Part shown: positions 1 to 8,550 of the stretch, one piece after another | Position numbering within the stretch: position 1 is the first letter of the stretch | Layout: each line of letters starts with the position of its first letter | Source of the DNA: Sphingobacteriaceae bacterium | Lineage (GTDB): Bacteria > Bacteroidota > Bacteroidia > B-17B0 > Aurantibacillaceae | Direction of reading: 5' to 3' | DNA length: 38,300 nt | Assembly (NCBI GenBank): GCA_023251725.1 | Contig: JAHEYG010000024.1 | Location: 1-38,300 of the forward strand | Program-made: the position numbers and the translations under genes | The notes under the pieces: generated by a model | Database searches by the model: none | What the model was told of the DNA's origin: nothing | Seen by the model: the letters and a program-made list of their open reading frames with translations, nothing else

Positions 1-871
1 GGAACTAAAAGGTTCTTATCCAAAAATTTTAAAAGACCCCGATCGCGGAACAGAAGCAACAAAATTATTTGCCGACGCGCAAAGCATGCTGAAAAAAATT
101 ATTTCCGAAAAATGGTTAACAGCAAATGCAGTTGTTGGAATTTATCCTGCAAATACAATTAATGATGATGATGTTGAGGTGTTGGATGAGAACGGAAAAA
201 ATGTAAAATGCGTTTTTCATTCTATCCGCCAGCAAACTAAAAAACCGCAAGGCCAATTTAATATTGCGCTCGCAGATTTTATAAAACCAAAATCTACAAC
301 CCCGAATAGCGAGGTAAACTCGCCATCGCGAGTAACGCCTCGCGACCCCGAACCCCCAACTGACTATATTGGAGGTTTTGCCTTAACAACCGGAATTGGT
401 ATTGATGAACATGTAAAACGATTCGAAAAAGACCACGACGATTATAGCGCTATTATGTTAAAAGCATTGGCCGACAGATTAGCGGAAGCCTTCGCGGAAT
501 TAATGCATAAAAAAGTGCGCACCGAAATTTGGGGATACGATAAGAATGAAAAATTTAGTACCGAAGAATTAATTAAGGAAAATTATAATGGAATTCGTCC
601 TGCCCCGGGTTATCCTGCGCAACCCGATCACACCGAAAAACCGGCTTTATTTAAATTATTAGACACAGAAAAAAACACAGGAATAATTTTAACCGAAAGC
701 ATGGCTATGTTTCCAACCGCAGCTGTAAGCGGAATGTATTTCGCTCATAAAGATTCGGCTTATTTTGGAACAGGAAAAATAAGTAAAGATCAGGTGGCAG
801 ATTATGCTAAACGGAAAGGCTTATCATTGAGTGAGGCTGAGCGATGGCTGAGTCCGATTTTAGGTTATTAG
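1..871 (+). CDS. metH: Methionine synthase MetH, C-terminal part (5' end outside window)
   Basis: Cobalamin-dependent methionine synthase moves a methyl group from methyltetrahydrofolate to homocysteine. The piece seen here is the C-terminal AdoMet-binding reactivation domain. The frame is open from base 2, well before the first ATG at 86, and the residues before that ATG (LKGSYPKIL..., FADAQSML) match the family, so the gene is cut by the window edge and 86 is not its start. RPAPGYPAQPDH at 596-631 is the AdoMet-binding signature; the Cys of the E. coli motif is Gln here. Between the usual FIKPK and DYIGGFALT segments there is an extra stretch of about 20 codons (about 297-360), rich in Pro, Ser and Thr and encoded by a GC-rich hairpin repeat. 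The stop is followed by 36 bases before the next gene. Confidence 0.95.
   Translation, partial: ELKGSYPKILKDPDRGTEATKLFADAQSMLKKIISEKWLTANAVVGIYPANTINDDDVEVLDENGKNVKCVFHSIRQQTKKPQGQFNIALADFIKPKSTTPNSEVNSPSRVTPRDPEPPTDYIGGFALTTGIGIDEHVKRFEKDHDDYSAIMLKALADRLAEAFAELMHKKVRTEIWGYDKNEKFSTEELIKENYNGIRPAPGYPAQPDHTEKPALFKLLDTEKNTGIILTESMAMFPTAAVSGMYFAHKDSAYFGTGKISKDQVADYAKRKGLSLSEAERWLSPILGY
309..343. repeat. Two-tier palindromic hairpin repeat inside metH
   Basis: Reading outward-in, GCGAGG (309-314) pairs with CCTCGC (338-343), and ACTCGC (318-323) pairs with GCGAGT (328-333) around a CATC loop. It is followed by a C-rich run (ACCCCGAACCCCCAAC). The segment sits in frame in metH and encodes a Pro/Ser/Thr-rich linker absent from ordinary MetH proteins, so it is probably a dispersed palindromic element that landed in the gene. 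Confidence 0.75.
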
Positions 872-907
872 TAATAATTTCCGCAAATTTATATTGGAGA
901 AATTTTT

Positions 908-2857
908 GTGCAGAAAAACATTTCAAATATTTTTGAGAATTATTTTTTGAAGTCAGTACTGATTTTAGCAATTGTATTTTCTTCGGCTAAACTATTTTCT
1001 CAGGATACCACTAGAATTCATCATTTAATTGCGCAGGTTTCTGATTTAATTGATAATGCCAGTTACGTTCTCGCTGAGAATAAAACCGATTCTGTTTTGT
1101 TGATTTCAAATTTAAGTAACTATAAATATGGCGTTGCGCAAGGTTATAATTTAAAAGGAGTTATTTATCGCGATCAATCCAGAACAAAAGAAGCACTCGA
1201 AAATTTTTTGCAATCCATCAGTATTTATGAGTCAATGGGTGTTAAAAATAAAATGGCTGCTTTATACATAAACATTGGTTCAATTTATGGTGGATTAGAT
1301 GAAAACAAAATGGCGCTTAACTATTATTTTAAAGCAGTTACTATTTTCAAGGACCAAAAACTTACTCGCCACTTAGGCACCGCGTTTAACAATATTGGTA
1401 CAACTTACGAACGAATGGGTCAATTTAACTCTTCGAATCATTATTTAAACGAAGGACTTCGAATCAATCAAAAAGAAAAAGATACAATCGGAATTGCAAT
1501 GACACTTCATAACATCGGAGTAAATTTTTCATCGAATGGAAATTATGATACTTCTATTGTTTATTTTAACCGGTCGCTTAGTTTTCTTAAAAATTTGGGC
1601 GTGGGTCCCGGACATATTTATAATTATTCTCAACTGGGAAGTTCGTATTTAAGAAAAAAGAATTTTAACGAAGCAGAAAAATACCTTTTAAAAGCCCTTG
1701 TAATTATTTCAGCTAACAGTCCAAACACTGAACGCGGAGATATTTACCAAAATCTCTCGGATCTTTACGAACAACGCGGAGATTATAAAAAAGCGTTGTT
1801 GTATCACAAAAGATTCTTAAAAAATACCGATTCGGTTTCAAATGAATCGTTGCGAAACGAAATTGTAAAGCGCGATTTGGAGCACGAGTATGACAGAAAG
1901 CAGGAATTACAAAAACAAAAAGAACACAATAAAGAAATGATTACTCAAACAAAAATTGATAATCAGAAAAAAATAATTATTGGTGCTGTTATTGCGCTTG
2001 GAATTGTTTCGCTTCTTGTGGTTTTAGTGTTTAGAGGCTATAACCAAAAACGAAAAGCCAATAACATTATCTCTAAACAAAAAGAATTGGTAGAAGAAAA
2101 AAATAGCGAAATACTTTCTTCTATTTATTATGCCAAACGAATTCAAAATGCTTTACTGACTTCCGAAAATTATATTAAAAAAAGATTGGAGAATTTTTTT
2201 ATTCTTTACAAACCAAAAGATATAGTGAGCGGCGATTTTTATTGGGGATTAGAACATAAAAATATTTTTTATTTAGTGGTGGCTGATTGTACCGGTCACG
2301 GTGTGCCCGGAGCTTTTATGAGTTTGCTCAATATTTCCATTTTAAATGAATTAATTATTGAGAAAGAATTTCATAGTCCTGAACTAATTTTAAACGAAGC
2401 GCGAAAAGAAATTATTCGTTCTTTAAACCCGGAAGGAGGCGATGAGAGTAAAGATGGAATGGATTGTATTTTGTGCGCCTTCGATTTAAAAAAACAAACT
2501 TTAAAATATGCCTGTGCCAACAATGCATTTTATATTGTAAGAAATAAAGAATTAATTCATTCGGAATTGGATAAAATGCCGGTTGGTAAATCTCACGATG
2601 ATAGCGTTTCATTCACTTTACATGAATTTAAATTGCAAAAAGAGGATATGATCTATTTAATTACCGATGGCTACGCCGATCAATTTGGTGGCCCGAAAGG
2701 AAAAAAGTATAAATATTTAAAATTGCAGCAACAATTATTGGAATACAGCGCCTTGGAATTACAAGTACAAAAAAATAATTTACTGGAATCGTTCGATGAC
2801 TGGAAAGGGAAACTGGAACAAGTTGACGATGTTTGCATCGTGGGAATAAAAATTTAA
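908..2857 (+). CDS. TPR-sensor PP2C (SpoIIE-type) serine phosphatase
   Basis: Predicted membrane-bound protein serine/threonine phosphatase, 649 aa. An N-terminal signal sequence (1-31) leads to a TPR-repeat region (about 70-310), a charged coiled coil, one transmembrane helix (about 356-376), a second coiled coil and a SpoIIE/PP2C domain (about 405-649). Metal-binding and catalytic acidic residues are visible in KDIVSGDFYW (D443), ADCTGHG (D460), DGMD (D516, D519), ITDG (D587) and the terminal DDV (D640, D641), so the domain looks active. This topology places the TPR domain outside the membrane and the phosphatase in the cytoplasm. GTG at 908 is chosen because it gives a clean signal peptide and no ATG is available there. 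By analogy with SiaA, the likely substrate is the phosphorylated SiaC-like protein encoded at 4860-5234; that link is inference. Confidence 0.88.
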   Translation: MQKNISNIFENYFLKSVLILAIVFSSAKLFSQDTTRIHHLIAQVSDLIDNASYVLAENKTDSVLLISNLSNYKYGVAQGYNLKGVIYRDQSRTKEALENFLQSISIYESMGVKNKMAALYINIGSIYGGLDENKMALNYYFKAVTIFKDQKLTRHLGTAFNNIGTTYERMGQFNSSNHYLNEGLRINQKEKDTIGIAMTLHNIGVNFSSNGNYDTSIVYFNRSLSFLKNLGVGPGHIYNYSQLGSSYLRKKNFNEAEKYLLKALVIISANSPNTERGDIYQNLSDLYEQRGDYKKALLYHKRFLKNTDSVSNESLRNEIVKRDLEHEYDRKQELQKQKEHNKEMITQTKIDNQKKIIIGAVIALGIVSLLVVLVFRGYNQKRKANNIISKQKELVEEKNSEILSSIYYAKRIQNALLTSENYIKKRLENFFILYKPKDIVSGDFYWGLEHKNIFYLVVADCTGHGVPGAFMSLLNISILNELIIEKEFHSPELILNEARKEIIRSLNPEGGDESKDGMDCILCAFDLKKQTLKYACANNAFYIVRNKELIHSELDKMPVGKSHDDSVSFTLHEFKLQKEDMIYLITDGYADQFGGPKGKKYKYLKLQQQLLEYSALELQVQKNNLLESFDDWKGKLEQVDDVCIVGIKI

Positions 2858-2859
2858 GA

Positions 2860-4863
2860 ATGAAACTCAAAACAATAATTACGTTTGCATTTATTTTTCT
2901 GTTGCAGCTAACAAGTGCAAACCGCGCCGAAGACTCTATCAAAAATATAATTGACGTAAATCCCAATGATTCAATTAAAACTTCAGCCTACGTGTATAGG
3001 GCATTTATGTATATTAATAATCCCGATAAAGCCTTGGAAGTTTTGTCAGAAATGGAAATTTTTTCGGAAGGAATTAAACACAAAAAATATTATGGTTTTT
3101 GCATTCGTAAAATCGGAACTGTTTATCACCGCCTTAATTATTTCGATCGTGCAATGGAATATTACATTAAGGCAGCAGAAATATTTCAAAAAAATGACGA
3201 TAAGATAGGTGTGGCAAATTGTTATAATAATATTGCTAACGCATTTGCCAGTAAGGGAGAACTTACAAAAGATATTTTATTTTTCGATAGAGCAATTGAG
3301 TACCATAAGAAATGTATCAATGCGCATCGCAAGGGGGGAGACACAACGCAACTTCCTAATTCTTATAATAATATTGGAATTGCTTATATGTTTAAAGGCG
3401 AATTTGAAACGGCAATTGAATATTTTACAAGAGCATTTAATTTTTATACCCTGGCAAAATCGGTAAACGGAATTGATATAGTCACTTTAAACCTAGGTGA
3501 TGTTTATTTGAAACGTGCAATGAAGAGCCGAAATACTGATGACTTTAATAAATCCTTATTTTATTTTAACGATCGGTTAAAATTTTATGACGGATACGGC
3601 GATGCAGAAAGACTTTCGGTTGTATTAAGCAGGATCGGACAAATTTATTCCGAAAATGGAAAATCAAAAGAGGGCATCGATTTTTTAATTAGAGCCTGGA
3701 AAATGGGAAACGCAATAAAGAATCAGGCTTCCATAATGGACGCTGCATTACAGATTTCTATTGCCTACGAAAAAACCGGTGATTTTAAAAAGTCAGTGGA
3801 GTATTCGAGATTTTATTCGGCGGCGAAAGACTCGCTTTTAAATTCGAAGAGTAAAAATAATATGGAGCAAATGCAAGCTTTGTTTCAATCTACACAAAAG
3901 GATAAGGAAATTGAAAAACTGAGTCACGAAAAACAATTACAAACCGCGCAACTAAATCGTAACCGTACAATTATTTTTTCATCGATGGGCGGATTTTTAC
4001 TTCTATTAGTTTTGGGTTTTGTTTTATTGAGTCGTTACAATTTAAAAAGGAAAGCGAACGTTCAGTTAACTTACGCTTACGAAAAAATTGAAACCAAGAA
4101 TAAACAAATTACAGATAGTATTAATTATGCCAGAAGAATTCAGAATGCCATTCTTCCTCCCACCGAATTAATAGCATCTCACTTACAAAACTTTTTCGTT
4201 TTTTATTCTCCTAAAGATATTGTGAGTGGCGATTTTTATTGGTTCTCTTATCATGAAAGGAAATTATTTTTTGTGCTGGCCGATTGTACTGGTCACGGTG
4301 TGCCGGGTGCATTAATGAGTATGATAGGAAATACTTTGCTGGGAGAAATTATTAATCAAGAAAATGTTCTGGACCCGGGCGAAATTCTTACTCATTTAAA
4401 TAAAGGCGTAACACTGGCTTTGCATCAGCAAGGAAATGATGTTCTTAAGCAAGACGACGGTATGGACATCAGCATTTGCTGTATCGACGAGAATGATAAA
4501 ACAAAATTAAAATACGCAAGCGCCAATCACGCTATATTTATTAAAAGTAAAAATTCTATAACTGAATTAAAAGGGGATATTTTTTCTATCGGCGGAAGCA
4601 TTGGTAACGAAAATAAGAAATTTCTCACCAGCGAAATTATAATTGAAAAAGATTCTACAATAATAATGAGTACCGATGGTTATTACGATCAGTTTGGCGG
4701 AAAGAACGATTCAAAATTCTTAATGAAAAATTTTGAGGAATTAATTTTAAAAACCGATTTTTCAAAAACAAATGGTGCTGTAGAATTTGAAACTGCATTT
4801 GAGAATTGGAAAAATGAAACTCGGCAAACAGATGACGTTTTAGTAGCGGGGTTTAAAATTTAA
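2860..4863 (+). CDS. Second TPR-sensor PP2C (SpoIIE-type) serine phosphatase
   Basis: Paralogue of the preceding gene with the same architecture, 667 aa: signal peptide, TPR repeats (about 60-330), coiled coil, transmembrane helix (about 370-391), coiled coil, then a PP2C/SpoIIE domain with KDIVSGDFYW (D458), ADCTGHG (D475), DDGMD, STDGYYDQFGG and a terminal DDV. ATG 2860 is preferred over a TTG at 2833 because it puts the hydrophobic signal segment at the N terminus and leaves only two bases after the previous stop, as in a tight operon. The 3' end overlaps the stop of the converging siaC-like gene by four bases. Two phosphatases with different TPR domains would let two signals act on the same partner-switching output. 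Confidence 0.88.
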   Translation: MKLKTIITFAFIFLLQLTSANRAEDSIKNIIDVNPNDSIKTSAYVYRAFMYINNPDKALEVLSEMEIFSEGIKHKKYYGFCIRKIGTVYHRLNYFDRAMEYYIKAAEIFQKNDDKIGVANCYNNIANAFASKGELTKDILFFDRAIEYHKKCINAHRKGGDTTQLPNSYNNIGIAYMFKGEFETAIEYFTRAFNFYTLAKSVNGIDIVTLNLGDVYLKRAMKSRNTDDFNKSLFYFNDRLKFYDGYGDAERLSVVLSRIGQIYSENGKSKEGIDFLIRAWKMGNAIKNQASIMDAALQISIAYEKTGDFKKSVEYSRFYSAAKDSLLNSKSKNNMEQMQALFQSTQKDKEIEKLSHEKQLQTAQLNRNRTIIFSSMGGFLLLLVLGFVLLSRYNLKRKANVQLTYAYEKIETKNKQITDSINYARRIQNAILPPTELIASHLQNFFVFYSPKDIVSGDFYWFSYHERKLFFVLADCTGHGVPGALMSMIGNTLLGEIINQENVLDPGEILTHLNKGVTLALHQQGNDVLKQDDGMDISICCIDENDKTKLKYASANHAIFIKSKNSITELKGDIFSIGGSIGNENKKFLTSEIIIEKDSTIIMSTDGYYDQFGGKNDSKFLMKNFEELILKTDFSKTNGAVEFETAFENWKNETRQTDDVLVAGFKI

Positions 4864-5234
4864 TTTTGTATCAACTGAATGGGCATTCCCGATAATTTTG
4901 AAAAACGTTCGCCCGAACCTTGCATGTCTTTATCACCGGCATCGTAACGCCAGATAACAGAAATTTTATTTTTTTTAGCTTGTACATTGAGGGTGTTTAC
5001 TATTTTAAAAATTTGTTTGGCCGACGAAGTATTAAAATATTCCAAATCAAAAGTAAAAGTGGTTTCGGGGGCGGGAGAATTAAAATAATTATTGAGCCAT
5101 TTAAAAATCGGCTCATAAAAACTAAAAGCATCTTCCGGTAACGAACGTCCCGAAATTGAAAGGGACCCTTTTATTTTATTAAATAAAATTGTGGGAGAAT
5201 CTTCTGTTCCTTTAATATTTAATTCAGTCTCCAT
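4860..5234 (-). CDS. siaC: SiaC-like regulatory phosphoprotein (DUF1987)
   Basis: Small cytoplasmic protein of 124 aa belonging to the SiaC/DUF1987 family. In Pseudomonas aeruginosa SiaC is phosphorylated by the kinase SiaB, dephosphorylated by the PP2C phosphatase SiaA, and in the unphosphorylated form activates the diguanylate cyclase SiaD. The family's phosphoacceptor context is present as EYFNTSS, with T69 at the position of P. aeruginosa T68. The start codon directly abuts the stop of the upstream kinase gene, so the two should be co-translated. No diguanylate cyclase is in the window, so the downstream target here is unknown. Confidence 0.85.
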   Translation of the reverse strand: METELNIKGTEDSPTILFNKIKGSLSISGRSLPEDAFSFYEPIFKWLNNYFNSPAPETTFTFDLEYFNTSSAKQIFKIVNTLNVQAKKNKISVIWRYDAGDKDMQGSGERFSKLSGMPIQLIQN

Positions 5235-6356
5235 TTAAAAGGGAATAAAAACCGTAATGGATAAAAAAGAAAAATGCTCATTAAAAACATTTATCGAAAA
5301 CTGAATAGGGTATTCGCTTTTCATTCTCATGTCAATAAATCCTAAACCGGCGCCTTTTTGCGATGGAGTTTCCTCTTTCAAAATCATTTCCGAATATAAT
5401 ATTTCTAATTCAGTTTTACTGGAGGAATTTACTTTGTCAATTTTATCTGAAATTCTTTTTGTGTTTTCGGTGCGAATATAATTTCCCGAAATAATATTGG
5501 CACCATCAGGCGCAGTACTTACAATTAAAATACCCGGCTTACTTTCATTATTCCCGTTTAAAGCTTCGGCATGATTACAAATATTTTGCAACAACTCTAC
5601 CATAATATTTACGGCACGGCGTTTAAAAACAAGATTGTCGTTTTTAGAAACGCTTCCCTCGGTCATGCTCACCAAACTTTTTAAATTATCATGAGTAAAA
5701 ATACCCTGATAAATCATGTTGATGTGATGCCTCCGCGTAAAATCATGCAATCGCCTCACTTCATCCAATGGCGAACCTTCCTTTCTCCCATAATCTGATG
5801 TCACCTTCGATTTAAAATAAAAATAAGAAAGCGTATCATTTATTTTTTGAAAATCATAAGAAAGCTTGTTGCCAGAACGCCTCGCCATTTCAATTAATCC
5901 CAAACCAGCTCCACCTTTATCTGAAAGACCGGTATTATTTAAAACATCGCGGTAATATTCTTTCAAATCATTCGCACCGAGCGAATTTATTTTATCAATT
6001 CGTTTTTTTAATTCATCCATTTGCGGTTTTTCAATAACATTTCCGCTGCTTAATTCGTAAAGTCCGTTTTTATTTTGCACCACAAAAAAAGCATGATTTT
6101 CTTCTGCCTGATGAATGTCCTGATGCCGCGTAATATTTTGTAAAGACTCTACCATCACAAAGTAAACTCGCTTTTGCGTACGTGGCGATTCTTTCGTTAG
6201 ATTCATATTAGTTTCGGCGAGAGAAAGAATTTTGTCGGTTAAATCCGGATTAAAAATGCCTTTGTAAACGTAGCTTAACGAATAATTTTCGAACGCCTTA
6301 AACAGGGTAAAAACATATTTGCCTTCATTGTATTTTTGCTTAACCGGAGCATTCAT
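5235..6356 (-). CDS. siaB: Double-domain SiaB-like protein kinase
   Basis: Histidine-kinase-fold (GHKL) protein serine/threonine kinase of the SiaB family, expected to phosphorylate the SiaC-like protein encoded directly after it. A single SiaB domain is about 180-190 aa; this protein has 373 aa and two consecutive copies. Copy one has the N-box FVMVESLQNI (E70, N74) and the G-box KGGAGLGLI (147-155). Copy two has NIMVELLQNI (E254, N258) and KGAGLGFI (334-341). Both keep the N-box Asn and the Gly-rich lid, so both may bind ATP. The opening of each copy is also similar (YVYKGIFNPD and MIYQGIFTHD), which points to an internal duplication. A good -7 box lies five bases upstream of the start. Confidence 0.82.
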   Translation of the reverse strand: MNAPVKQKYNEGKYVFTLFKAFENYSLSYVYKGIFNPDLTDKILSLAETNMNLTKESPRTQKRVYFVMVESLQNITRHQDIHQAEENHAFFVVQNKNGLYELSSGNVIEKPQMDELKKRIDKINSLGANDLKEYYRDVLNNTGLSDKGGAGLGLIEMARRSGNKLSYDFQKINDTLSYFYFKSKVTSDYGRKEGSPLDEVRRLHDFTRRHHINMIYQGIFTHDNLKSLVSMTEGSVSKNDNLVFKRRAVNIMVELLQNICNHAEALNGNNESKPGILIVSTAPDGANIISGNYIRTENTKRISDKIDKVNSSSKTELEILYSEMILKEETPSQKGAGLGFIDMRMKSEYPIQFSINVFNEHFSFLSITVFIPF

Positions 6357-6361
6357 TATAA

Positions 6362-6400
6362 CAAAAATAATGAAATTTACATACCATTTAAGGTGTAAAT
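6362..6400 (-). promoter_or_regulatory. Promoter with overlapping inverted repeat for siaBC-like genes
   Basis: On the minus strand TATTTTTG (6362-6369) matches the Bacteroidota -7 consensus TAnnTTTG and leaves a five-base leader. Immediately upstream, ATTTACA (6375-6381) and TGTAAAT (6394-6400) form a perfect 7-bp inverted repeat with a 12-base spacer, in the zone between the -7 and -33 positions, where a regulator would block or aid polymerase. Confidence 0.45.
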
Positions 6401-6429
6401 AGGGTAAGTTTTAAAGCGCGACTTCTGAA

Positions 6430-6458
6430 ATGTACCCCATAAGAGGGGATATTTACAT
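6430..6458. promoter_or_regulatory. Dyad symmetry in the siaB / ABC-transporter divergent intergenic region
   Basis: ATGTA (6430-6434) and CCCC (6435-6438) are mirrored by GGGG (6445-6448) and TACAT (6454-6458), an imperfect dyad in the middle of the 158-bp divergent region. A wider pair, TACCATTTA (6382-6390) and TAAATGGTA (6469-6477), is a perfect 9-bp inverted repeat framing it. This could be an operator serving both promoters or a transcribed hairpin. Confidence 0.35.
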
Positions 6459-6499
6459 TTTTTAGGGATAAATGGTAACCTAATTTTCTTTTTTCATTA

Positions 6500-6507
6500 T
6501 ACCTTCG
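6500..6507 (+). promoter_or_regulatory. Possible -7 box for the export operon
   Basis: TACCTTCG differs from TAnnTTTG at one base and lies seven bases before the ATG at 6515, which would give a nearly leaderless mRNA. No clear -33 element was found. Confidence 0.3.
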
Positions 6508-6514
6508 TCGCTCT

Positions 6515-7237
6515 ATGCTCCGACTCGAAAAGCTATATAAATCCTATCAATTAGGCAATTCAAAATTCGAAGTTTTAAAGGGTATCGACCTTAATATTAA
6601 ACCCGGCGAATTTGTCTCTATTATGGGTTCTTCAGGTTCCGGAAAATCAACTTTACTTAATATTTTGGGAATTCTGGATAATTATGATGAAGGTTGGTAT
6701 TATTTGAACGGACAATTAATCGACAAAAAACTCACGCAAACAAAAGCAGCACAATTGCGCAGCCGTTTTTTAGGATTTGTTTTTCAGTCGTTTAATTTAT
6801 TAGCGTTTAAAAATGCCGTGGAAAATGTGGCGCTGCCTTTGTATTATCAAAAAGTTTCGCGCAAAGAAAGAAATAAAATTGCCGAAGAGTATTTAGATAA
6901 AGTTGGTTTGTTAGATTGGAAAAATCATTTGCCGTCAGAATTATCGGGCGGACAAAAACAACGAATCGCTATTGCGCGTTCGTTAATCAGTCAGCCTAAA
7001 GTAATTTTTGCCGATGAACCAACGGGCGCATTGGATTCCAATACGTCGGCAGACATTATGAAAATATTTCGCGAAGTAAATAATCAAGGAATAACTGTAG
7101 TTGTAGTAACGCACGAAGACGACATTAGCAGAATGACCGATCGTGTAATAAAATTAAAAGATGGAATTATTTTAAATGAAGATTCACCAGCTATTGAAAT
7201 AATAGCTCCCAACCCCGAACTCCCAACTCCCAACTAA
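6515..7237 (+). CDS. ABC transporter ATPase (LolD/MacB type)
   Basis: Cytoplasmic nucleotide-binding subunit, 240 aa, energising the two permeases encoded just after it. Visible motifs are Walker A GSSGSGKST (38-46), the Q-loop Q91, the ABC signature LSGGQ (143-147), Walker B VIFADE (163-168) and the switch His in VVTHED. The early sequence FEVLKGIDLNIKPGEF is typical of the MacB/LolD/FtsE branch, which drives mechanotransmission-type export or lipoprotein extrusion rather than import. The last residues, PNPELPTPN, are encoded by a C-rich short-period repeat (7208-7237) and look like a late addition to the C terminus. Three bases separate it from the next gene. Confidence 0.93.
   Translation: MLRLEKLYKSYQLGNSKFEVLKGIDLNIKPGEFVSIMGSSGSGKSTLLNILGILDNYDEGWYYLNGQLIDKKLTQTKAAQLRSRFLGFVFQSFNLLAFKNAVENVALPLYYQKVSRKERNKIAEEYLDKVGLLDWKNHLPSELSGGQKQRIAIARSLISQPKVIFADEPTGALDSNTSADIMKIFREVNNQGITVVVVTHEDDISRMTDRVIKLKDGIILNEDSPAIEIIAPNPELPTPN
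7208..7237 (+). repeat. C-rich short-period repeat forming the 3' end of the ATPase gene
   Basis: AACTCCC units in tandem (CCGAACTCCCAACTCCCAAC) run up to the stop codon and encode the PNPELPTPN tail. A similar C-rich run (CCGAACCCCCAAC) follows the palindrome in metH. Confidence 0.55.
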
Positions 7238-7240
7238 CAC

Positions 7241-8470
7241 ATGTTCGAAAAAGATAACTGGCAGGAAATATTTTTAACCATCAGCAAAAATAAATTGCGA
7301 ACAACTCTAACGGCAATTAGCGTGGCATGGGGTATTTTTATTTTAATTGTTTTATTGGGAGCGGGCCATGGTCTTCATAACGGTGCGCAGGCACAGTTTG
7401 GTAACGATGCGCGTAATAGTTTGAACATTGAAGGTGGGGAAACCACTATTGCCTACAACGGCATTAAACCGGGAAGAAAAATTCAACTCACCAATGACGA
7501 TTATAAATTAATTAATGAAAAAATAGATTTCATTGAAAATAAAAGTGCAGTTTTTAAGGGGCACGACACAAGAAATTTAACTTACAAGAATCGTCATGCC
7601 GGATTTGTAGTTCGCCCGGTTTATCCCGAGCATTGTATACTCGAGAATGCAAAATTAATGTCGGGCCGTTTTATAAATATAATCGATATTGATGAATACA
7701 GAAAAGTTTGTTCGATAGGATTGCCTGTAAAAAATGAATTATTTAAGGACGAAGATCCAATCGGTAAATTTATCGATGCCGAAGGTGTGCAATTTAAAGT
7801 GATTGGAGTTTTTAATGATTTGGGTAATGGTGACAATACTAGAATTTATATTCCTATTTCAACGGCGCAGCGTGCCTTTAATGGGAAAAATAAAATTGGT
7901 TTAATTTGGCTTAGCCTTAAAAGCGAAGGCGCCGAAAAAAGTGAGATGCTTGTTAATGAAATAAGAGAGTTAATGGCCCAACGGCATAATTTCAGTCCTG
8001 ATGATCAGAATGCCATTCGTGTTGAGAACTGGGGAGAAGAATATGGGCGCATTATGAGTATGCTTGCAGGAATAAATATTTTTATTTGGATAATTGGAAT
8101 TTTCACACTCATCGCCGGAATTGTTGGCGTAAGTAATATTATGATGATTATAGTAAAAGAAAGAACAAAAGAAATCGGAATAAGAAAAGCCATTGGTGCA
8201 ACACCTTCTTCCATTGTAATGCAAATTATTATGGAAGCGGTTTTTATTACGGCTGTTGCGGGGTATGTTGGATTAGTTTTAGGTGTTGGAATTTTAGAAT
8301 TAGTAAATAAAATAGGAATCAACAGCGAATTTTTCAGAAACCCGGATGTAAATTTTCCGGTGGCGATTTCAGCAACAGTTTTAATTATTATTTCAGGCGC
8401 AGTAGCAGGATTAATTCCAAGTATAAGAGCAGCAAGAGTAGAACCTGTAATTGCGTTACGTGACGCTTGA
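7241..8470 (+). CDS. MacB/FtsX-type ABC transporter permease (first)
   Basis: Inner-membrane permease of 409 aa with the four-helix MacB layout: one helix near residues 20-42, a large periplasmic domain (about 43-270), and three helices in the C-terminal FtsX domain (about 275-405). The family's cytoplasmic coupling stretch IMMIIVKERTKEIGIRKAIG is present, as is the terminal ArgAla-rich PVIALRDA. It begins three bases after the ATPase stop. The start DNWQEIFLTISKNKLRTTL is nearly repeated in the next gene, so the two permeases are paralogues that probably act as a heterodimer. Confidence 0.92.
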   Translation: MFEKDNWQEIFLTISKNKLRTTLTAISVAWGIFILIVLLGAGHGLHNGAQAQFGNDARNSLNIEGGETTIAYNGIKPGRKIQLTNDDYKLINEKIDFIENKSAVFKGHDTRNLTYKNRHAGFVVRPVYPEHCILENAKLMSGRFINIIDIDEYRKVCSIGLPVKNELFKDEDPIGKFIDAEGVQFKVIGVFNDLGNGDNTRIYIPISTAQRAFNGKNKIGLIWLSLKSEGAEKSEMLVNEIRELMAQRHNFSPDDQNAIRVENWGEEYGRIMSMLAGINIFIWIIGIFTLIAGIVGVSNIMMIIVKERTKEIGIRKAIGATPSSIVMQIIMEAVFITAVAGYVGLVLGVGILELVNKIGINSEFFRNPDVNFPVAISATVLIIISGAVAGLIPSIRAARVEPVIALRDA

Positions 8471-8550
8471 TGGAGGTTATTTTTGTTTGTAAAATTATGC
8501 AGGAAATAATAAATGAAATATATTTTATCTAATAACCGTTAACCGAAAAC

